Shown in pieces: positions 26,553 through 37,835 of a stretch of 64,000 bases of DNA (positions are counted from its first letter, which is position 1; the number at the start of each line of letters is the position of its first letter). Under the pieces are notes generated by a model. The model did not search any database, was not told the origin of the DNA, and saw only the letters and a program-made list of their open reading frames with translations. Location of the stretch: contig KB294939.1 in NCBI GenBank assembly GCA_000328365.1, positions 228,372-292,371 on the forward strand, given 5' to 3'. The stretch is from Capitella teleta (Eukaryota; Annelida; Polychaeta; Capitellidae). A program made the position numbers and the translations under genes.

Positions 26553-28027
26553 ATGTTCACGAAGCTCTATTCGCACCTGAAGTTTGCTCTCCTCATTCTG
26601 TTCTTGTACTCGGCTCTCAACGTCACCGTACTATCCTGTTTTCTCTTCACACTTCTTCTTGGTGAGATCCTTTTAATACAATATGTGCTATGTCTTTATA
26701 TTGAACTCAGATTGTAATCTGTTTCCATGGTCTGTTGGTCGCCATGAATGCAGCTAGCCTCTCAACTCTTCTAGATATTGTTTGTAACTTTGTGAATTGT
26801 CTTCTTTTGTAGTCGCTGTGTTATTCACCCCCAAAAATTCAATTGAAATCACAGCAAAGGAAATCGACCTGAGTAAAAACCCCCTGAAACGAAACCCGAT
26901 CCACGATGTGGTTCCACCGGAAGTCATGGCGGACGCGGCCAACGCCGTCATGAACTTCTGTGTGCATGACGCTGCCAATTCTCCCGTTCTCCTGAACTTT
27001 GAACCACTGAAAGCGCAGTCGCAATGTCTTTTCGCTAGGAAGGCCAAACTGTGGGGGTCACGTGTGTGGAAGAATGACAGGTCCCTTGGTGAGTGGTCCA
27101 CTTGTCTTTTGATTGGTCATACGTACGTCCTGTAGAACTTCTTTATACAATGTAATATTGTTAATGTGTACCGGTACTAATAATCTATACGGTCGTGTAA
27201 AATTGATGAACATGCCATTACATCTATATGTTGACCTGTCCGTCGAAGTATCTTCAAGCTAACCAATGTTTTACACTTTGCATCTGTATAATGTTCTGTG
27301 TTTCTCTTTTCAGGTGAGAATACATTTCGGTCAGTTTATTTTTTGGTCTAAAATGGAAGAATGTGCTCACGTATTTCTATCACATGCAGCAACCTGGCGA
27401 CTCTCGTGCAATTCACTGTTGTTGCTCCCTCGATTGGTCTTCAAGGATTTCTCTTTGAGTTACCCGAAAATTTCGGCTCCAGCCTCCAGGTATGGTTTTG
27501 GTTTTCTTCAAAATATATTGTAAAATACTAACAGTTATGCCAAAGTTTGAGGAAATATGAATTCGACCAAAGGTAATTTTTCTCCTGTTCGTTTACAGAT
27601 ATTTTCGAATGCAGTGTTGCATGTTTTGTCCACCATCTCGTCATATGACCCCACAGGAGTGAACTGCATGGCTGACCCGAACATTGAAACTCCGAAGTGG
27701 GTTTTCCAGTTCAACAAAGTGACCTTCTTTGTGACCTCGTTCGCTCCGTTCTACCCGCCATCTCACCCCAGACACAGTTTCGGCTGCAAATTTTGCTACA
27801 TTCTACTTCAACCGGAATTTTCGTTTGCTCAGCTTGACATTCCATTCGATACACCAGAGACTCAGTGGGACAACCCTAAGAGTGTACGAGATCGAACACG
27901 AGTCGCTTTCAGGGACGCCGGGAGGCCATATCATGTTAGAGACACTGTGTCTTACCCAATGGTGCATGATGTGGTCAGGGGCATGAATGACCATGAGGTG
28001 GTTCGTTGGTGGAAAGTGGAATCGTAG
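26553..28027 (+). CDS. Membrane-anchored YqcI/YcgG-family protein
   Basis: Five exons (26553-26661, 26813-27088, 27314-27329, 27390-27489, 27599-28027) join in frame to 309 aa. Residues about 10-40 are a strong hydrophobic segment (FALLILFLYSALNVTVLSCF), so the protein is probably a single-pass or signal-anchored membrane protein. The rest resembles the YqcI/YcgG family, known mainly from bacteria and fungi: a Cys-containing QSQCLFARKAKLWGSRVW block, a central LVQFTVVAP...GFLFEL strand pair, KWVFQFNKVTFFVTSFAPFY, then HPRHSFG..CYILLQPEFSF and a final IRDRTR-like SVRDRTRVAFRDAGRPYH. The family's biochemical role is not established. Exon 3 is only 16 bases. The family call rests on recalled motif order, not on a search. 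Confidence 0.7.
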
Positions 28028-29641
28028 CTTTATTCTGATGATTGAGATCACCGCTGCCTTCATTATAGGAATAATAGCACAACTACATGTCGTTTAATAC
28101 TATATAGGGGTTATCATACGGGTGAGCTGTGCCGACTGGTGATATCACCATAAATTCCCAAAGCGAGCCATATCCCCATGCATTTCAATGAGGCAAGTTC
28201 TCTCGCGTTATATACGTACAGCTTTGTCTTTACTTTCATCGATGCTTTCAAAAGTTTCATGATTCTATTGCAGGTGTGCAATTAATATTCTGTGCAGACA
28301 AGTGATACATGTACACAAACGCTAAATAATTCATCTGCAAGTATAGAACACCGCATGACCCCCATGGCATGCTTTCCTTCATATATTATAGACGGTGTGG
28401 AGGCTCAGAGTTTCGCCCTAAATTCAAGCCAACGTTTTCAGAGATGGGGAAAATATGACCACTCGCGTACAATATAAACATCACACAATTTGCACATATG
28501 ACATAGTATGCGATGCGTTACATGTATACTAAATATATGTATACAATGTCTAATCGAAAGATTCTATGACTTTCAGCTGTATTTATTTATTTGTTCTGCA
28601 TCGGAACCTGCATGAAATGACTTCAAGAAGCTTAGACATAATATTGTCGTCCTTTGTCATGCGAGAAAAAAAAAAAAAAAAAAAAAAACAACAACAATAT
28701 AATAAATAATATTTATTATATTGTTATTTTCAAGTATATTATACATGCATGTATAGATATTTAAATATAAAACAGGAACTTGGATAATTTAGCCCTCGAT
28801 TTCACTATTCATTTCTGTTTCATAATGTTTCGTACTTTAAACGTTTTAATTCATTCCATCACATCAGGGTTTTATCTCATGCTATATGTGTCTCCCTCTT
28901 ACATTTGAGCTTCAATAAATTGTTATGTAATCGTAAATTATCTCTAGCTTATCTCATTATGAGTACTCAGTGCATTGCACAATTCTTTTAAAGTTTGAAC
29001 GCAATTTTTTCGTCGTAGCATAGAAAGTGAAGATCCAATTATAACCATCAGTCATGAAAGCCACCCAACCTACTACAACGGAGCGTCCTGCTTGTCGGGG
29101 AAGGTGGTCCGAAGATCTGGAGCAAAGTGAAAACAAATCAAGAGTTGCACAAAATATTCCTCTGCTGCATTTAAAATAGCTGTCGAGGCAACAAAAACAA
29201 GTCAAACATAGAGAGGAAAGAGGAAACCACAGCATGAGAAGTCAACTTCCAAAACGGTTGAGCTCAGATATACGGCACGTACCTACAGTGGCTGGAAATT
29301 TGGCTTACAAGAATTTAACCATAGAATTATAAAGGAGTAACTAGAATGCTTATATTGGGGTCATGTGATCGGTCAGAATTGATGTCAGATTAAAGTGGAA
29401 CATTGTGTTGAATGTCCAAGGATCGCGATCAGAACAGTTCAATTGAAACTCGACATGCCGGTGCTTCATATAGTCCAGACCTGGACAAAATTGCGGCAGA
29501 ATTTATATTTAGTATACCCGATGCAAAATTGGAAGCTGCACAACACATCCAAAATCCGCGTGGCGGAAAATACCTAAAATGTGGTATGAAAACAGGTCAT
29601 GGGATAATAAAGGGTTTAGTGTGTTCCTTAAAGATATATCA
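28028..29641. other. Intergenic, no gene recognised
   Basis: AT-rich, with a long A tract at about 28668-28687. No conserved coding sequence. The YqcI/YcgG gene's 3' UTR must lie at its left edge. Confidence 0.5.
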
Positions 29642-29687
29642 ATTATGACATGGTAGAACCAATATATCGGTTCTACCATGTCATAAT
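29642..29687. repeat. Perfect palindrome, 19-base arms
   Basis: ATTATGACATGGTAGAACC (29642-29660) is followed by eight bases and its exact reverse complement (29669-29687). It would fold into a strong hairpin. It could be the core of a tiny MITE or a cruciform-forming site. No tail of T residues or gene context suggests a terminator. Confidence 0.9.
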
Positions 29688-31037
29688 ATATACATCACTG
29701 TTAACTTATAATACTTATTGTGCCCAAAATGTTGAATAGGCATTACTCTCAAACAATAATTCAGTAAAGCGCGAATTCTAGAAGAAAAACTAGTTCTGAG
29801 ACATCGATTTTGAAACTGATCTCACATCTTGTCAACGAATTATTGGACTATTTCAGAAGATATTTTTGCATCAACGGACGTATCTTGTGGAGCCGATTGC
29901 AGTGACATCGCTTTTCTTCAGGGTGTATTTAATTTTTTGGGAATTTTGTCTGGTTTTCCAAAATTAAAAGCTTAATTTTCAAATTCAAGCGAGTCGCATG
30001 TCGATTTCGTTCACTGCTCACGGCCCTCCAGCTTTTCCGGCTATTGCTTTTCAGTGACCCAGATCACAGTATGCTGTTCCGCTGGAATAACCGTAGCGGT
30101 TAAATAGCATTCGTCCTCTCAGCTGCTCCGAACAGCTGATTCCTGCACCCTGTGGCTGACAACTCAACCATTAGTTGCATGATCCTCGCCTTTGTTGCGG
30201 TGAACAGGGGGTCGGCAACATCTGCCCATATACGGACCGTCACCCTTTCTCGATTTACCCCTGACCAGGTGCTGGTTGCGAAGAACCTCTTTTGGGACAT
30301 TGACATAGCCGCCTGCTTCTTGGGAGAGAATCAATCCCAAGAGGGTTACGAGTCAGGCACGAACAGTGTCTGAAGCCCACTTGTCCGACTTCCTTGAGGC
30401 TTTGCGCAAACTTGACAACGCAGATCAGCTGCCAAGAAATGCAGTATATGGTAATTTCAACACATACTTTAATCAGGCATCTCCACACTCATAGTCTCTC
30501 CAGAGGTTCATCAACGATTAAAGCCTTTGTCACACCAGACTGCACAGCAATGGAGATTTTACCTTCGAGAATAGTCTGGGTCAGAGATCCAACATAGATC
30601 ATTTCTTCGTGAGCGACAGTCTGACCGACACGAAACAGCCAACTTCTCTGATCTCGCGGCCCTATCACTGACTCTGATGCTCTCTGTGGAAAAAAATGGA
30701 CCTGCTGCTCATGCATGTATCCAAGACTCCCGTATCCAAGCTGAAATGGGAGGAAGCCACTGAAGAATATATGGCAGCTTACTCATATTCTAAACCCTCC
30801 CTTTCCTGAACTGGATAATGAAGATACCCTGGAACAGTTCCACGAGCATATCACTGACTCCTGTCTAAAAGTTAGCCTCAGAACGATTCCAAATATTTGC
30901 ACTGGCAAAGCCCATGTTGCAGGATGGAACACGCATGTTCGCCCACACCGTGTAACAGCTCTTTTCTGGAATGCCATATGGCAGCAATGTGGCAGACCAG
31001 CTACTGGGCCAGTTGCCTGCATCCGTAGAAGAACACG

Positions 31038-31389
31038 CGTGCGTGCGTGAGTGCGTGATGGGGTTTTAAGGCTCCACCCAACCCATTCGGGTGATACGGG
31101 CACCAGAACAGAAGGCCCGGGACCGGGGTTTCCCCCTACTCTTATCGATAAATCCCAAGGGTTCTTTATCCTGCATACCACCATAGACAGTAGTACACAG
31201 ACAGTAGTACACAGCGCCCGGCCTTGTTACGCAGTTGGGCAGCACTGCAGAGTCACTGAAGAATCACAATTGTAATTCACAAGCATAATGCCCGTGGCCT
31301 GATCGGGTCTCAAACCCGGGACCTCGGCCACCACGGTCAGCAAAGATTGCAGACAGCGGTTTAACCCACTGTGCTATTCGGTGCCCCCT
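31038..31389 (-). mobile_element. tRNA-derived SINE in LINE, 13-base duplication
   Basis: On the minus strand the element begins GGGGGCACCGAATAGCACAG. An RNA polymerase III A box (TAGCACAGTGGG) and B box (GGTTTGAGACCC) follow at tRNA-like spacing. The tail contains GGAGCCTTAAAACCCCATC and a CGCA/CGTG simple run. GTAGAAGAACACG flanks both sides exactly (31025-31037 and 31390-31402), the hallmark of LINE-driven insertion. Removing the insert restores the LINE reading CIRRRTRAMYYQAIK. It is not a functional tRNA gene: the body does not fold as one. Confidence 0.88.
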
Positions 31390-31669
31390 GTAGAAGAACA
31401 CGAGCAATGTATTACCAGGCTATCAAGTGGCTGAAGAAGAGCTCTGGTAGCTTGCAGTCTGATCGCATGGCATCTGCGTTATCAACCAATCGATCTCGCA
31501 ACGTGTGGAAAGAGGTTGAAAGTGCCAATCGCAGATCAAAGCCTTTCCCGACTATGGTAGACTCTGCTTGCGATGAGGAGAGTATTGCAAAAAAATATTT
31601 ACCGGTAAACATACAACCATGTGTAATCAAGTTTCTTTTGACAGCGACAAAATGGCAGAACTGGTAGAG

Positions 31670-32534
31670 CAGGGGTCGGCAACCTGCGGCCCACGGGCCC
31701 CATGCGGCCCGCCGGGCCAACCTGTGCGGCCCACAAAGCTTTGGACGAAATTACAAAAAATACATTACATGCGGCCCGCGAGTACTTCGAACGATAAAAC
31801 TAAAAGGGCTGTATCGCCAGCGAGCAAGCGCGAGGAGCGTTCCGTTAAGAGCGAATCAGCGTCGTCCGTTATGATCGAATCAGAGCGCTTCTTCAAGCGT
31901 GCTCGGATTTTCAAATTTTAAGAGAGCCAATCAGAGAACGCTTTTAAGAAGAATTCTCCTCCTGATTCCAGGATGTGCGGGCCTGTGAAGCAGAGTTCCG
32001 CACCTTCTTCGCACCTTTCGATGTGGACGTTGAGGAGTGAGGAGAACTGATAGAGCTGCAGTGCGACGATGGCCTCCGGGGCAAGTTCAGAATCACGACG
32101 CCACTGCAGTTCTGGAGCTCTCTTGCTGCGTCCGGTACTTTCCCCGCCCTTGTGAGCGGAGCCCTCCGCATTGCTTCCCTCTTTGGCTCCACTTACGCCT
32201 GCGAGCAGCTCTTCAGTAAGATGAAGACAACCAAGAGCAAGACGCGCTCCGAGCTGTCAGACCAGCGGTTGACAGATGTTCTCCTCCTCTCCTCAACCAA
32301 GATCGAACCGAACTTGGACGATTTGTGCGATCGCCACCAACATCAATCCTCGCATTAATGTTAAGAGAAAATAAACTTGATAAAGGCTATTGCTTTTTGT
32401 ACTCATTGTGTTGTTCCTTTTTTGGGGGGCGGGGCGGGGCGGGGCGGGGGTGGGCGGATTTTGATTGCTGCGGCCCATTGGCTCTTCAGTACTCTGCCGG
32501 ATGGCCCGGGGCTCAAAAAGGTTGCCGACCCCTG
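31670..32534 (+). mobile_element. hAT transposon remnant, 8-base duplication
   Basis: The termini are CAGGGGTCGGCAACC and its reverse complement, flanked by TGGTAGAG at 31662-31669 and 32535-32542. The right half encodes a hAT transposase C-terminus (C-terminal dimerisation region: ALRIASLFGSTYACEQLFSK, MKTTKSKTRSELSDQRL, ending RHQHQSSH), resembling hAT transposases related to GTF2IRD2. The N-terminal part of the transposase is missing, so the copy is internally deleted. A G-rich block (GGGGCGGGGCGGGG) lies near 32425. It sits inside the LINE at 30590-33755. A truncated second copy is at 49719-49997. Confidence 0.88.
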
Positions 32535-33857
32535 TGGTAGAGGATCTATATTCACGGAAATGATTCATACTGGAACCACTCCAACTCCCATCCTCGACTC
32601 TGTTGTGATTCTAATTCCCAAGCACATGAGAAAATCGCTGCATTATTCTAAAAACTACCGCAGCATTGCCTTAATAAACCCCGTCAGCAAACTGTTTCAG
32701 GTTTCACTGCTGATGTGCCACTCAAACGTGTTCAACACCTCTGATATGTAGCTCGGTTTAAAAAAAAAGCTCAACCACCCAGCATACATTTGCTGTTCTA
32801 TAAACGGCTCAATACTATGTGCAGAGGAACAGTCCAGTATTGTGCATGTTGCTGGACGCTAGTCAGCCCTTTGACAATGTGCAGCATATGACACTCTTTC
32901 GGCACCTGCTCAGAAGAATTTGTGCCCTAGGAGTTGTCAGGTGCTTCTCACCATGCAAACTGGTCAGACAGTTCGAATGCAATGGGGGAGTAACACCTCT
33001 TCGGTCTTCACTGGTCCCCGGTGCTACTGAAAAGAAGCACCGGCACATATGGATGAAATCAAACTCCTATTTTGGTACATCCATTTAACTCGATTTCACA
33101 TGACATCACTCGGAATTCCCAAGATGGCTCACAAGGCAAGGCGAGTGAAAATGAATTCACAGTATTTACTGAATATGACCAGTTGACTAAATGTTATTAC
33201 AAATAGCAGCCAATGAGATACCACCTGTCATCGGTGTGTGCCTGTGTCATTATATATATATATGACCAGGGAACCAGTGAACCAACTCTTCGACCTTCAA
33301 TGTTCGCAACAGTGCAAAGCAGGGTGGAATTCTGTCTCTAGCGCTCTTCACTATTTATGCAAATATGCTGCTTGAGGCCCTGAAGAGCTCTGGGCTGGGA
33401 TGTCATCGGGGACGGACATTTACTGGCGCTCTGGCCTATGCAGACGATGTGACCCTCTTTGCTCCCACTCGCTCCACCCTGAAAAGCATGTTGGCCTTTG
33501 CAGAGAGAGTAGGCTCTGATCAGCACATCAAATTTAATGCAGCAAAATCTCAGCTGCTCTTGTTCAATCCCGGCCAGCACAGAGAGGTCTCTCTTGTGTA
33601 CTTCAGTGGCGCCTTTGTGTCACAGTCCACGAAGGCAGTCCACCTGGGCCATTTGATCAACTTCCGACAGCAAACTGCCACCAATTCGCTCCGCCGAGAA
33701 TCTCATGCGACGCACCAACATCCTGGAATTGAGATTTGGGCACTGCAGTTTTGAAGTGAAATATCGCCTCCTGGAGGCTCACTGTTTATCAGCATACGAA
33801 GATGCGCAAGACTAGTAGAGGAGAGGTGACAGCATACACAAATCGCTAACTCCCCCC

Positions 33858-33867
<10 letters not shown>

Positions 33868-33898
<31 letters not shown>

Positions 33899-34084
33899 AT
33901 TTTTGTCTCTATACCCCTAAAATTTAATAGCCATCTTTTTAGAGCGATGGGGGATACCCTCCCGCCGATTGCAAAATTTGGGGTCTCTGGGGATTCGGCA
34001 AGTGCCCCCGCTTTCCGCCATGTTTTTTTTTTTTGGTTTTTTTTTTGACCAGAGAAATAATTTTTTTTTTTTTTTTTTTTTTTT
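33868..34084. repeat. Facing homopolymer A and T tracts
   Basis: A run of about 31 A (33868-33897) and two T runs (about 34022-34047 and 34061-34084) enclose about 120 bases. These are likely poly(A) tails of retroelements inserted in opposite orientations. Assembly is error-prone here. Confidence 0.7.
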
Positions 34085-34279
34085 TGGATCAGAGAAATAA
34101 GTGTAAGATATGTAATTTGTGCATGATAACGTAATGGAAGGATTATGAGATGATAATGTATGAATGGTGGGTCTACTGGCATGTATATGAAGCAGGAGCT
34201 GAGATGGGAGACCAGACAAAGGTTCCACAAGGGAACCGTTATCGCACTGGCCACCCAATGGAATTATTGAGTGAAAAAC

Positions 34280-35310
34280 TCGGCTTTTATTAAAATTGGG
34301 TAGCACTGTGAGAGATGTTGCACAAAATTATAAATTGATTGTCAAAAGATAGCAGCACTTAGTCTAAACATACTGGTTTGAACATAAGTAACAGTTAGAT
34401 AGAGTACAGTCTGTTGAATAATTATTGTTGTAATGTGTTTTCACTCTTTCTGATAGCGCTTTCAATGAATGTGTTGACGATATTCTCAGTATATTATCAG
34501 GGGTTGAGTTCACAGTTTTGGTGATTGTGTAACGGAGACCTGACTTGAAGAATTGATGCTGATGTATCGGGACCAGCAATCAATTTTCATCACGACCGGG
34601 GTCTAAAAAGTCGTGGAAATAAAGTGGCAAATCGCCGTTCTTCCATTTATAGAAGAACTTCAGATCGTAGAGCCTTCGCAGATCCTCCATTTTAAGGATT
34701 TTTAATTTGTGGAAAAGCGGATCAGTGTGTGCGTTATATTTGAAATTGGTGATGATGCGTACTGCTTTCTTTTGTATCTGTACTATTTGTGATGAGTGTA
34801 GACTTTTGGACCATGCCATGATGCTATATGTGAGATGAGGGATGAATAATGATTGATAAATGGTTTTGAGTGTGAAATGAGGAACGAAATGCTTTAGTTT
34901 GTTGAGGATGCCAAAAATGCGTGATCATTTTGTTGCTATTTTGTTGATGTGTGGTTTGAAGTTTAGATGTTTGTCAATGGTTATTCCAAGGAAGTTTGTT
35001 TTGTTTGTGTTTTCTATTGGTTGGTTGTTGATATTCAAGATAGGAGGTGTGGTATTGCGATGAGGAGTATGAAAATGTTATTGCTTTGGTTTTGGATGCA
35101 TTGAGAGAAAGTTTGTTTGTGGAGAACCAGGTGGATACATTTTGGAGTTCTTGGTTGATATTGCAAGGATTTGTAGAGGGGATATTTCCTAGGAATGTGG
35201 TGTCGTCTGCGTATGTTATGAAGTTTAATGATGGTGTGCTGTTTGAAGTGTCGTTGATGTTAGCAGTATCAATAAATTGATGAGATGAGTAAACTGGATT
35301 TAACCATGCA
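34280..35310 (-). mobile_element. LINE remnant, minus strand (RT 3' half)
   Basis: Reverse-transcriptase palm (FITYADDTTFLG, WFSTNKLSLNASKTKAI) at about 35310-35000. Thumb and C-terminal region (LHSSQIVQIQKKAVRIITNF, HKLKILKMEDLRRLYDLKFF) at 34819-34580, and the end of the ORF (VKTHYNNNYSTDCTLSNCYL) at about 34480-34364. Frames are broken between segments. The 5' half is absent, as usual for LINE copies. Confidence 0.75.
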
Positions 35311-36905
35311 CCAGGGCAAGCTGCTGTAAACCGAGTCACATGTTTAATGTATATAATTTCTGATCATGTCTGCCTTAGATCTTCATTTTGATGTTTGCTG
35401 GGGTTTTTTTTATGTTTAAATGATAAAATTCGTGTAATCAAGGTAACTAATTAGAAAAAATACCTCTCCCGAAGTCCAATGTGAGTATACTATATTCCGC
35501 CATGCATATAAGCACCCCCAAACACCGTTGAAAATCCATGTTGAGGTTTGAATTTATTCATAATATTCTATGAGTGGTTCATTATCATAACCCACCGCTA
35601 TGAGCTGGCTCAATATGCACCCTGTATTCAGCGACCGTTTGGAATCAGTCTCGAGAGTGGTCATTATAGACAGGTTTAACCATATAGGAAATTAGGAATT
35701 ATAACTTTCTTCTAAGCTGTGTCATTTTTAGTGTGTCATCTTTCACGTTTATTTTCTCAGATTTTATTTGTCAGATCAATCCATTTAGGTTAATTTACGT
35801 TAAATTACTCTGATTCTAAACATCATCCTTTGATTGTATGTATTTATTTATCAGTGAAAAAAAATATGTATTATTAACGAGCAGACGACGGCCACACCAC
35901 CAGTCGGTCGGAGCGGCCAACTGGGTGTTACAGAATGGGCAGCCAACGCGTCAGCGAATTTAGTGCGTTGTGGTCAGTCAGATCACAACTCACAATCATC
36001 TCAATCAGAGAACTTTAAACATTCTCTGTCTCAATTCTCTCATCATAACGCATTCCTCTCAAATGTCAGAAATTCATGAGGGTTAATAGTATGACCAAAA
36101 CAACATAATTCTTCAAGAACCTCCTACTGGAGGTTATTTACTAATTAATAGTAACATTATATATCAAAATAACTGTCAACTATCGCGATACGTTGACCTG
36201 AAAACCGGGGTCATATTTAAATACTAAATTAGCGATTTGACATATATGTCAACAAAATTCATTCAACGCGCCATCTTAGTTATGATCGCGTAAATTCCCA
36301 CGAGAACCAAAATGTAAACAGACCCATTAAATCCCTTTGATACTAATTCATTCCCCATCAATTAGCTCAAAATATACAGAATAGTTCATTTAGATTCGGT
36401 TCCAATTGATGGAAGTCCATATTCGGAGATATTTTCAAAGATTCCGTTGCAAATCTCGGCAGCCATGTCACGTGACTTCGGCTGTCAGAGCGAAGCTTCT
36501 CAATCAGGGTTGATGTTTTGAAATGAAATTTTCTTTTTCTTTGTCGAAGAATGTGAGCCGCAGCGTCCGGCACCGATGAGCTGCGATTTACTCGAGCTCT
36601 GTTAATATTTTGATGCATGGTTAGCCCTATTCGTCTTATTGTTCTCTCCTAGGGCGGTTTTTCTTCGATCGCCAATATTATACTGATGTTTCCTCAAAAC
36701 CTTTCTCACGATAATTCTGTTGAATGAAAATCATGTAAACTTCGATTTTCTGGGTATCATTTTTCGAAGTCTGCTAACAATTTCAATTTCCTCATTGTCA
36801 CACTTCATTGGGTTGAGGCTGTTTCATTGTTGTCTATTGCAGTCTCTTACTTCATATTTTTTGGTGAAATTGCTTACTACTTTAGTAACTTAGTTTAGCC
36901 CACCT
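35311..36905. other. Gene-free, repeat-derived sequence
   Basis: No gene recognised. It holds one copy of a short repeat (35877-35940) that recurs near 43.6 kb. The rest is AT-rich unique-looking sequence. Confidence 0.45.
35877..35940 (-). repeat. Short inverted-repeat element, decayed copy
   Basis: The core (ACCAGTCGGTCGGAGCGGCC) is shared, reversed, with 43560-43648. This copy has lost part of its terminal arms. Confidence 0.7.
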
Positions 36906-37489
36906 CAACTCCACAAGTGTGCTAGCTGCATTCTGAAGCCATAATCTGTGGGGATCCTTATAGCAATAGGAGTCTTTGAACAAGATTACAGGTGTGCCTG
37001 ATATATTCGTTTCCATAAATCCACTACAAATACAGGCACATAATGACATCAGATTCACTTGAGTTGAGTCACAGCCATTACAAGCATTGCACGGCTAGAA
37101 ATACACTCCATAGAACTGTTATATGCATACTATAGTTTCAACATTTAACATTGAACCTCTTACGATCGATATACCCGACCGTTCGCAACTACAAATAAGA
37201 AAATCCGAAAGGTTTTTTCGAAAGGTTGACGCTTCGGCTTATTCGGCATTTTGTGTTTATATCACATGATATGATGATAATGATTCTGTCGTATGACTTT
37301 CTTCAACAACAATAGCACATGGTCGAAAATGCGTCTGTTTAGCAACAATGCAGGATCATAACGTACATTGTCCAGCAATTTCTTCTATGCTTTTTATATT
37401 CCGTTACAATTTTAATCGGAGATATAATTGTCAGGGGCGACAATGCCAGACTGTAACTGATAATCATAACAGTTACACTTGTGGAATTA
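36906..37489. mobile_element. Second, shorter copy of the 861-base TIR element
   Basis: Reversed relative to 22904-23764. It shares both ends (CCACAAGTGTGC at 36911-36922; CAGTTACACTTGTGGAATTA at the right) and long internal stretches, for example TTTCTTATTTGTAG reversed near 37190 and the TCAGGCACAC end. At about 584 bases it has internal deletions. A target duplication is no longer clear, so this copy looks older. Confidence 0.7.
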
Positions 37490-37689
37490 GCTTAGGCTTA
37501 ATTGTTAACAATTATACACCATTCAATAATTCATTCATTCAATCAATATAATTTTAGCATTATCATGAATCAAGTGACTGATTCTTTGAAATAATATTTG
37601 TTATCCGGTTTCTCCTGATTCTATTCTTGGTGTTCGCTCAGAGGTTCCATTAATGGGAATTAATTGTTTATGCCCGAATTCTTGATTTT

Positions 37690-37835
37690 AGCCGCCGAGC
37701 TGTAGCTCAAGGGGTGCACCTGCTCAGCTGATCGTCCAGCAAGTCCAATGGTACGGACTGGTTAAAGCTGCCTTGCTTTTGCAAACGAGAATTTTGATCA
37801 TCTTGAGCTATAGCTAGTCACCGTCCGCCACAATC
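37690..37835. repeat. Small inverted-repeat element
   Basis: AGCTGTAGCTCAAG near the left end pairs with CTTGAGCTATAGCT near the right, about 100 bases apart. The left arm resembles a tRNA A box, but there is no B box, so this is more likely a small MITE than a tRNA gene or SINE. Confidence 0.45.

Larger units (their letters stand above)
30590..33755 (+). mobile_element. LINE remnant, interrupted by SINE and hAT
   Basis: A degraded non-LTR retrotransposon ORF2. The segment linking endonuclease to reverse transcriptase is readable at about 30740-31030 and 31390-31665 (AGWNTHVRPHR, WQQCGRPATGPVA, RTRAMYYQAIKWLKK). RT fingers follow at about 32580-32750 (VILIPKHMRKS, NYRSIALINP), and the palm at about 33290-33720 (GALAYADDVTLFAPT, FNAAKSQLLLFNPG). 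The frame is broken in several places. The copy is split by a SINE at 31038-31389 and a hAT element at 31670-32534. Unrelated sequence at about 33050-33285, which includes a short TA repeat, may be a third insertion. It looks CR1/jockey-like, but the clade is not fixed. Sequence at 30100-30590 may belong to it and is not recognised. Confidence 0.75.

Noticed and set aside
30783-31184. 133-codon minus-strand frame
   Set aside because: It runs across the SINE border into the opposite strand of the LINE, so it cannot be an old coding unit.
31300-31389. tRNA gene on the minus strand
   Set aside because: A and B boxes are present, but the sequence does not fold as a full cloverleaf, carries a long tail, and is flanked by a 13-base target duplication, so it is the head of a SINE.
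32425-32455. G-quadruplex promoter element
   Set aside because: The GGGGC repeat is part of the hAT element, as it recurs at the same place in the copy near 49.9 kb, so it reflects transposon sequence and not a local promoter.
37697-37760. tRNA gene on the plus strand
   Set aside because: Only an A-box-like motif is present. There is no B box or acceptor stem, and the motif is mirrored as an inverted repeat at the other end.
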